From Sweltsa coloradensis (Eukaryota > Arthropoda > Insecta > Plecoptera > Chloroperlidae): DNA of 64,000 nucleotides. The stretch lies in assembly GCA_024449915.1 (NCBI GenBank), contig JAMZAV010000790.1, positions 62,001 through 126,000 of the forward strand, given 5' to 3'. The notes below the pieces were generated by a model. That model was not told where the DNA came from and searched no databases. It saw only the letters and a list, made by a program, of their open reading frames with translations. Made by a program: the position numbers and the translations under genes. Numbering within the stretch: position 1 is the stretch's first letter; each line of letters begins with the position of its first letter. Below are positions 59,070 through 64,000 of the stretch, piece after piece.

Positions 59070-59930
59070 GACCTTCATCGCCTCCTGAATGGGAGCTACC
59101 AGCATCCCCCGTCCAATCAAAGCAGGATAACCTCAAGGGTCTGTACTCAGTCCTCTTTTATTCAATCTATACGGCTGATTTTCCGTCTCTACCACAGGGG
59201 GTCATTTTACATCTATTCGCAGAAGATAATGCGCTGGCTGCCACATCTGAGTTCTCAAGCCTTGCAATCGCCAAACTACAACGCGGCGTCAACACAGTGG
59301 CGCCCTTCTACAGTAAATGGAGGCTGGGCCTCAATCCAATAAAAACAGTAGCTGTCCTCTTCTCAAGAAGACATGTGACTATACCCCGTCTTATTCTTGG
59401 GGGACGCAGCATCCCCTGGTCGAAAACAGCCTTGTACCTTTTGGGGAACATCAACACGATCCGATATCATCTTTAAAATACAAAAGCGTGCAATTTGGTC
59501 CATAGTTAAGGCAAATGCAAGGACCACATGCAGGCCTATTTTTATGCAACTAGAAATACTCACTCTCTACAGCCTATGAATCAGCTCTACAAATAAGAAA
59601 GAAAATTGACGAAATTCCTACACGTGACAAATTACACCAACACAAAACCAGAAGAAAAAATGAATTGACTTAACACATTGTAACACAAAGGCAGGACAAC
59701 TAAACACAAATTATCTTTTTAAAAAAAGCTATAACAAACTATCAAAACACATACAAAGCTCAAACAACATAATCATTTTTAAAAAAAGACTAGGAGACTT
59801 CCTGAAAATAAACCCTTTTTACAGCATTAGCGAATATTTGCCTCAACAGACAATACATAAGAGTCATAAACTAGCACAGGAACATAAAATATCTTACTAT
59901 AGGCCTACCCCTACTAGTTAAAACTCTGTC
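59070..59930 (+). pseudogene. LINE fragment, apparently chimeric
   Basis: 59085-59440 encodes RT palm blocks with SIYTADFPSLPQGV, LHLFAEDNALAATS, KLQRGVNTVAPFYSKWRLGL and GGRSIPWSKTALYLLG. The FADD motif reads FAED, so a catalytic Asp is lost. From about 59445 the translation changes to IQKRAIWSIVKANARTTCRP and LEILTLYSL, the C-terminal part of a different LINE type, followed by decayed sequence to about 59830. Stops and frame changes are numerous. Confidence 0.7.
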
Positions 59931-60335
59931 CTGTACAAATAAGTAGGTATTCACACATCCATGTACAGCACATAGATACAGCTACCATAGTAGGCCTATA
60001 TATGCTATGTATTATGTTATTATTATGTTGTATATTATGTATTAATATTTATTTATCTATTTATCTTTGCCTGTAAATCCACCAAAATATTTATCACATA
60101 GAGTAATAGTACTAATTTTAGGTTAATCTTAATTTTTAATATCAAGGCAATACAGATCCCCGTATCGTCACCCCGATACTTATTCTACATGTATTTTGTA
60201 TGACTGTTTTTAAAGCCCGAAAAACAAAACAAAATAAACAAAAAAATCGGAAACTCTCGACTCCCCTGGGCCCAGCCATTCGCAACTACTCAAACGCTTT
60301 GTTCGGAAAATTTCTGCATTAGCACAACCATACTC
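59931..60335. other. Probable LINE 3' UTR; no gene
   Basis: AT-rich, with a CCCCGATACTTATT motif and a polyA-like stretch near 60225-60245. Probably the 3' UTR of the preceding LINE. Confidence 0.4.
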
Positions 60336-61925
60336 AAATACTACTATACTACTACTACTACACTACTAACTACTACTACTACTACAAACTACGGTCGTGG
60401 CAATTTGCTAATTAAATACAAATGATTTTAAAATAATTGATACAAAACAATATGGGTCCCAAAAAGGGAAAAGTACAGGGAAACTGCTTGACGACTTCGC
60501 AATATTGAAAAGGGGCTTAAACAACAACCTTAATGTTTTTAACAAATTTTTATAGATTTCAGCAAAGCTTTCGAAAACGTTGTTGCACAAACGATTATTG
60601 CTGCTTTAGATATAGTGGGAAATCGGGCATCTTTAAACCCGGGTTTCAAGATTATTCTTTCAAATAGATGCATGCTGTTAAAGGGTCAATAATGTTCTAA
60701 GAAAAAATGTAAATACGTCAAGTTCCACAGGGATCTATTCTGGCCTTTGCTTTACCCATTTATGTGAAACATGTAAAGGAATAAGAATTGCTTTGAAATT
60801 TTTGTACGCTGAGATACAGCGTGGTGATAGTTCACCAAAATCTAGAAATTGCTAAAAAGCTATTTGCAGCGTGTTTTATAATTTGTTGAGATGGGTCACG
60901 AAAAGGGTCAAACAATAATTTTAAAAAAACCCCAAATTTGAATCATATACACACTCCCTTTATGTCCCTCAGAAATAGAAATTGTGTTTCATGAAAACGC
61001 TGTTTGCAGCAAACATAGCCCGGGTTACTGTCAATAATGAAAAATGTATGTGTAAAGATACCTAGAAAACGAAACAGAATTTACGTATTAGGTGTCATAA
61101 TAGATCCAATTTCAAAGGAGTTTTCATTTTGAAAATTAGTAATCGGCTTAATCACTTGTATAGTATTAAAACCTAAAGCAATATTCAAGGGGGGTGTTTT
61201 TAAAAGTTGTTCTTCACGCTTTTTTGTAGAGCCCTTATTGGGTTTTAATTGGTTACTAGCAGGGTTTGCTACATCCGGTACATATGTGCAAGATATGTTA
61301 ACTTCAGAAACTTTTTTAAGATCATGTATCCTCACAAGTATGACATAAAGGGTAATGTTGGGTTTTAATGTTTAAAAAATGAACAAACATGAATATATAA
61401 TAACGAAAAACTTTTTTTGAAAAGATTACTTAGCTGTACGAACTACTACTATACAAGAAATAGAGATAATTTTTAATACCGGAAACCCAAAACAACACTT
61501 ATGGAGATCGGAAAGAAAAATTTTTGTACCTAAATATTTAAATCCCTTTAACTGAAAAATTTAAAATCATTAAAATCTATGAATGAGGTGAAGAGGAAAT
61601 AAAAGAATGGATATAAAAGGGAATGAAATTATTGTCTATGATTTTTCTTTGTTTTTGAAGTTATGTAATCTTTGGTGGGGGGGTTATATGGTATATAAGT
61701 TTTTTATTATTGATATACTTTGTTTTTACTCTTAGTTGTGAATTTTTTTTCATTTTTGTTATCTGAATTTTTTAAATACGAACAAAATGAGAGTCAGAGA
61801 TATTGTTTTATATATGTTTTATTTTTTAAAGAACTCTGCAGACAAGCTACGTAAGTAGTTTTTCGGAGTTGAAAATTGTGATTTTGTATTTTTTTCCAAT
61901 AAAAACAATTTAAAAAAAAAAAAAA
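60336..61925 (+). pseudogene. LINE copy 1 of a (TAC)n-linked series
   Basis: It starts after a (TAC)n tract (60336-60390). RT blocks can be followed only with many single-base indels: TKQYG, STGKLLDDFA, FIDFSKAFENVV and VNNVLRKNV-like. It aligns base by base with 62726-64000. The 3' part ends in an A-rich stretch and (TAC)n. No continuous frame. Confidence 0.75.
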
Positions 61926-61972
61926 TACTACTACATACACTACTACTACTACTACTCTACTACTACTACTAC

Positions 61973-62005
<33 letters not shown>

Positions 62006-62010
62006 ACTAC
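61926..62010. repeat. (TAC)n tract
   Basis: Imperfect ACT/TAC repeats with single-base slips, forming the tail of LINE copy 1. Confidence 0.9.
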
Positions 62011-62515
62011 TACTAGCTGTGACGCAACATACATACGATACAAGAAATAGAGATAGATTTTTAATACCGGCAACCAGATACAACACTTATTGAGATCAGG
62101 AAAGAAAAATTATTGTACCTAATTCTTAAATACCTTACCTGACAATTTAAAATCATTAAAATCTTGAATGAGGTGAAGAGGAAAATAAAGAATGGATAAT
62201 AAAAGGGAATGATATTATTGTCTATGATTGTCTTTGTTTTTGTTTTGAAGTTATGTAATCTTTGGTGGGGTGGTTGTATGGTATGTAATGTTTCTTATAT
62301 TGTATACTATGTGTTCTCTTTAGTTTTAGAATGTTTTTCATTTTTTTTTATCTGAATTTATTGTATCACGACAAAATGAGAGTCAGAGATATTGTTTTAT
62401 ATATGTTTTGTTGTTAAAGAGACTCTGCAGACAAGCTACGTAAAGTAGTTTTGCGAGTCTGAAATTGCTGTATTTTGTATTTTTTCCAAAAAAACAATTC
62501 AAAAAAAAAAAAAAA
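62011..62515 (+). pseudogene. LINE copy 2 (3' end only)
   Basis: Starts CTGTGACGCAACATACATAC and matches 61430-61925 and 63796-64000. Only the C-terminal coding end and the 3' UTR (TTATGTAATCTTTGGTGGGG) are present. Confidence 0.8.
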
Positions 62516-62587
62516 AACTACTACTAACTACTACTACTACTTACTACTACTACTACTACTAATACTACTACTACTACTACTAACTAC

Positions 62588-62641
<54 letters not shown>

Positions 62642-62672
62642 TACTACTACTACTACTACTACTACTACTACA

Positions 62673-62722
<50 letters not shown>
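62516..62722. repeat. (TAC)n tract, long
   Basis: About 65 TAC/ACT units with occasional slips. The Tyr/Thr-rich frame across it is an artefact. Confidence 0.95.
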
Positions 62723-62723
<1 letters not shown>

Positions 62724-62725
62724 GG

Positions 62726-64000
62726 TACGTGGCAGATTTGCTAATTAAATACCTAAATGATTTTAAAATAATTAATACAAAACAATATGGGTACCAAAAA
62801 GGGAAAAGTACAGGGAAACTGCTTGACGACTTCGCAGACATTGTAAAGGGGGCGTTAAACAACAACCTTAATGTTTTAACAATTTTTATAGATTTCAGCA
62901 AAGCTTTCGACACGTTGTTGCACAAACGATTATTGCATGCTTTAGATATAGTGGGAATATCGGGGCCATCATTAGACTGGTTTCAAGATTATCTTTCAAA
63001 CAGATGCATGGCTGTTAAAGTCAATAATGTTCTAAGCAAAAATGTTGAAATCACGTCAGAGTTCCACAGGGATCTATTCTGGGCCCTTTGCTTTACCTCA
63101 TTTATGTGAATGACATGTTAAAGGAATAAAGAATTGCTTTGCATTTTTGTACGCTGACGATACAGCGCTGGTGATAGTTCACAAAAATCTAGAAATTGCT
63201 AAAAAGCTATTGCAGCGTGATTTTATAAATTTGTTGAGATGGGCTCACGATAATGGTCTAACAATTAATTTTTAAGAAAACCAAAGTGATCTATATACAC
63301 ACTCCCTTTATGTCCCATCAGAAAATAGAAATTGTGTTTCATGAAAACGCCTGTTTGCATGCAAATCATAGAACGGGATTACTGTCAATAAATGATAATT
63401 GTATGTGTAAAAGATACCTAGAAAACGTAACAGAATTTACGTATTTAGTGTTCATAATAGATCACAATTGCAAATGGAGGTTTCATATTGAGAAATTATG
63501 TAATCGGCTTAGATCAGCTTTGTATAGTATTAAAACTCTAAAGCAATATGTCAAGGGGGGTTTTTAAAAAGTTGTCTATCACGCTCTTGTAGAGTCTATA
63601 ATTAGGTATGGCTTACTACCAGGGGGTGCTACATCCGGTACATATGTGCAAGATATGTTATACATTCAGAAACGTATTTTTAAGATCATGTATCCTCACA
63701 AGTATGACATAAATGGTAATGTAGGTTTAAATGTTTGTAAATGAACTACATGAATATATGATACTAACGAATAACTATTTCGACAAAGATTACTTAGCTG
63801 TGACGCAACATACATATGATACAAGAAATAGAGATAGATTTTTAATACCGGCAACCAGATACAACACTTATGGAGATCAGGAAAAAAAAAATTATTGTAC
63901 CTAAATACTTAAATACCTTACCTGACAATTTAAAATCATTAAATCTTGAATGAGGTGAAGAGGAAAATAAAAGATGGATTATAAAAGGGAATGAATATTA
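62726..64000 (+). pseudogene. LINE copy 3 (RT to C-terminus), runs off window
   Basis: The 126-residue frame 62729-63109 has INTKQYGYQKGKSTGKLLDD, LTIFIDFSKAFDTLLHKRLL, ISGPSLDWFQDYLSN and CMAVKVNNVLSKNVEI. A one-base loss near 63060 then breaks the GVPQGS block. LYADDTALVIVHKN-like and EFTYLVFIIDHNCKWRFHI follow in other frames. Best preserved of the three copies; jockey/CR1-like. Confidence 0.82.

Overview
The window is a gene-poor, repeat-rich stretch of an animal nuclear genome. The evidence is spliced host exons with GT/AG borders, a complete four-exon Rab GTPase, non-LTR and Penelope-like retroelements, tRNA-derived SINEs, hAT- and piggyBac-type MITEs, and long trinucleotide arrays. The palindrome TAGGCCTA recurs throughout. 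I think a marine invertebrate (echinoderm, hemichordate or mollusc type) is most likely, but the window alone does not settle this. There are no operons, CRISPR arrays or bacterial features.

Host genes. (1) One 497-bp exon of a TMEM43/LUMA homologue lies on the minus strand at 7771-8267. (2) A complete Rab GTPase of the Rab29/Rab32/Rab38 group lies on the minus strand from 42884 down to 30895. Its four exons (42665-42884, 38422-38603, 32154-32275, 30895-31015) join in frame to 214 residues ending in a CFC prenylation motif. The rest of the recognisable sequence is mobile DNA or simple repeats.

Layout. 1-14 kb: hAT-type MITEs with 8-bp target duplications, RTE-like LINE fragments, a TTAA-flanked palindromic MITE, the TMEM43 exon, and a Penelope-like element (reverse transcriptase plus GIY-YIG) with a degenerate hammerhead-like motif in its tail. 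14-25 kb: the first five of eight copies of a dispersed Helentron/HINE-like family, tandem repeats, a LINE with an open RT-to-C-terminus frame, a tRNA-derived SINE and (AAT)n tracts. 25-30 kb: a LINE tail split by a TTAA MITE, then a fold-back repeat whose right arm is split by another TTAA MITE, then LINE 3' ends. 30-43 kb: the Rab gene with introns full of transposons. A 2.16-kb hAT-type element in intron 2 carries a hammerhead ribozyme with a complete consensus core in the sense direction of Rab. 43-51 kb: a Penelope-like tail with a second hammerhead-like motif, split by a HINE copy; AT-rich inverted and tandem repeats; and a multi-domain LINE. 51-55 kb: a 3.7-kb element with about 860-bp inverted termini and a decayed internal gene, inserted in that LINE's 3' UTR. 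55-64 kb: another HINE copy, gene-free sequence, a chimeric LINE, and a tandem series of LINE copies separated by (TAC)n.

Most notable are the hammerhead ribozyme inside a host intron and the repeated association of hammerhead-like motifs with Penelope-like tails. Next are the large-TIR element, the HINE-like family, and the nested insertions whose empty sites can be read within this window.
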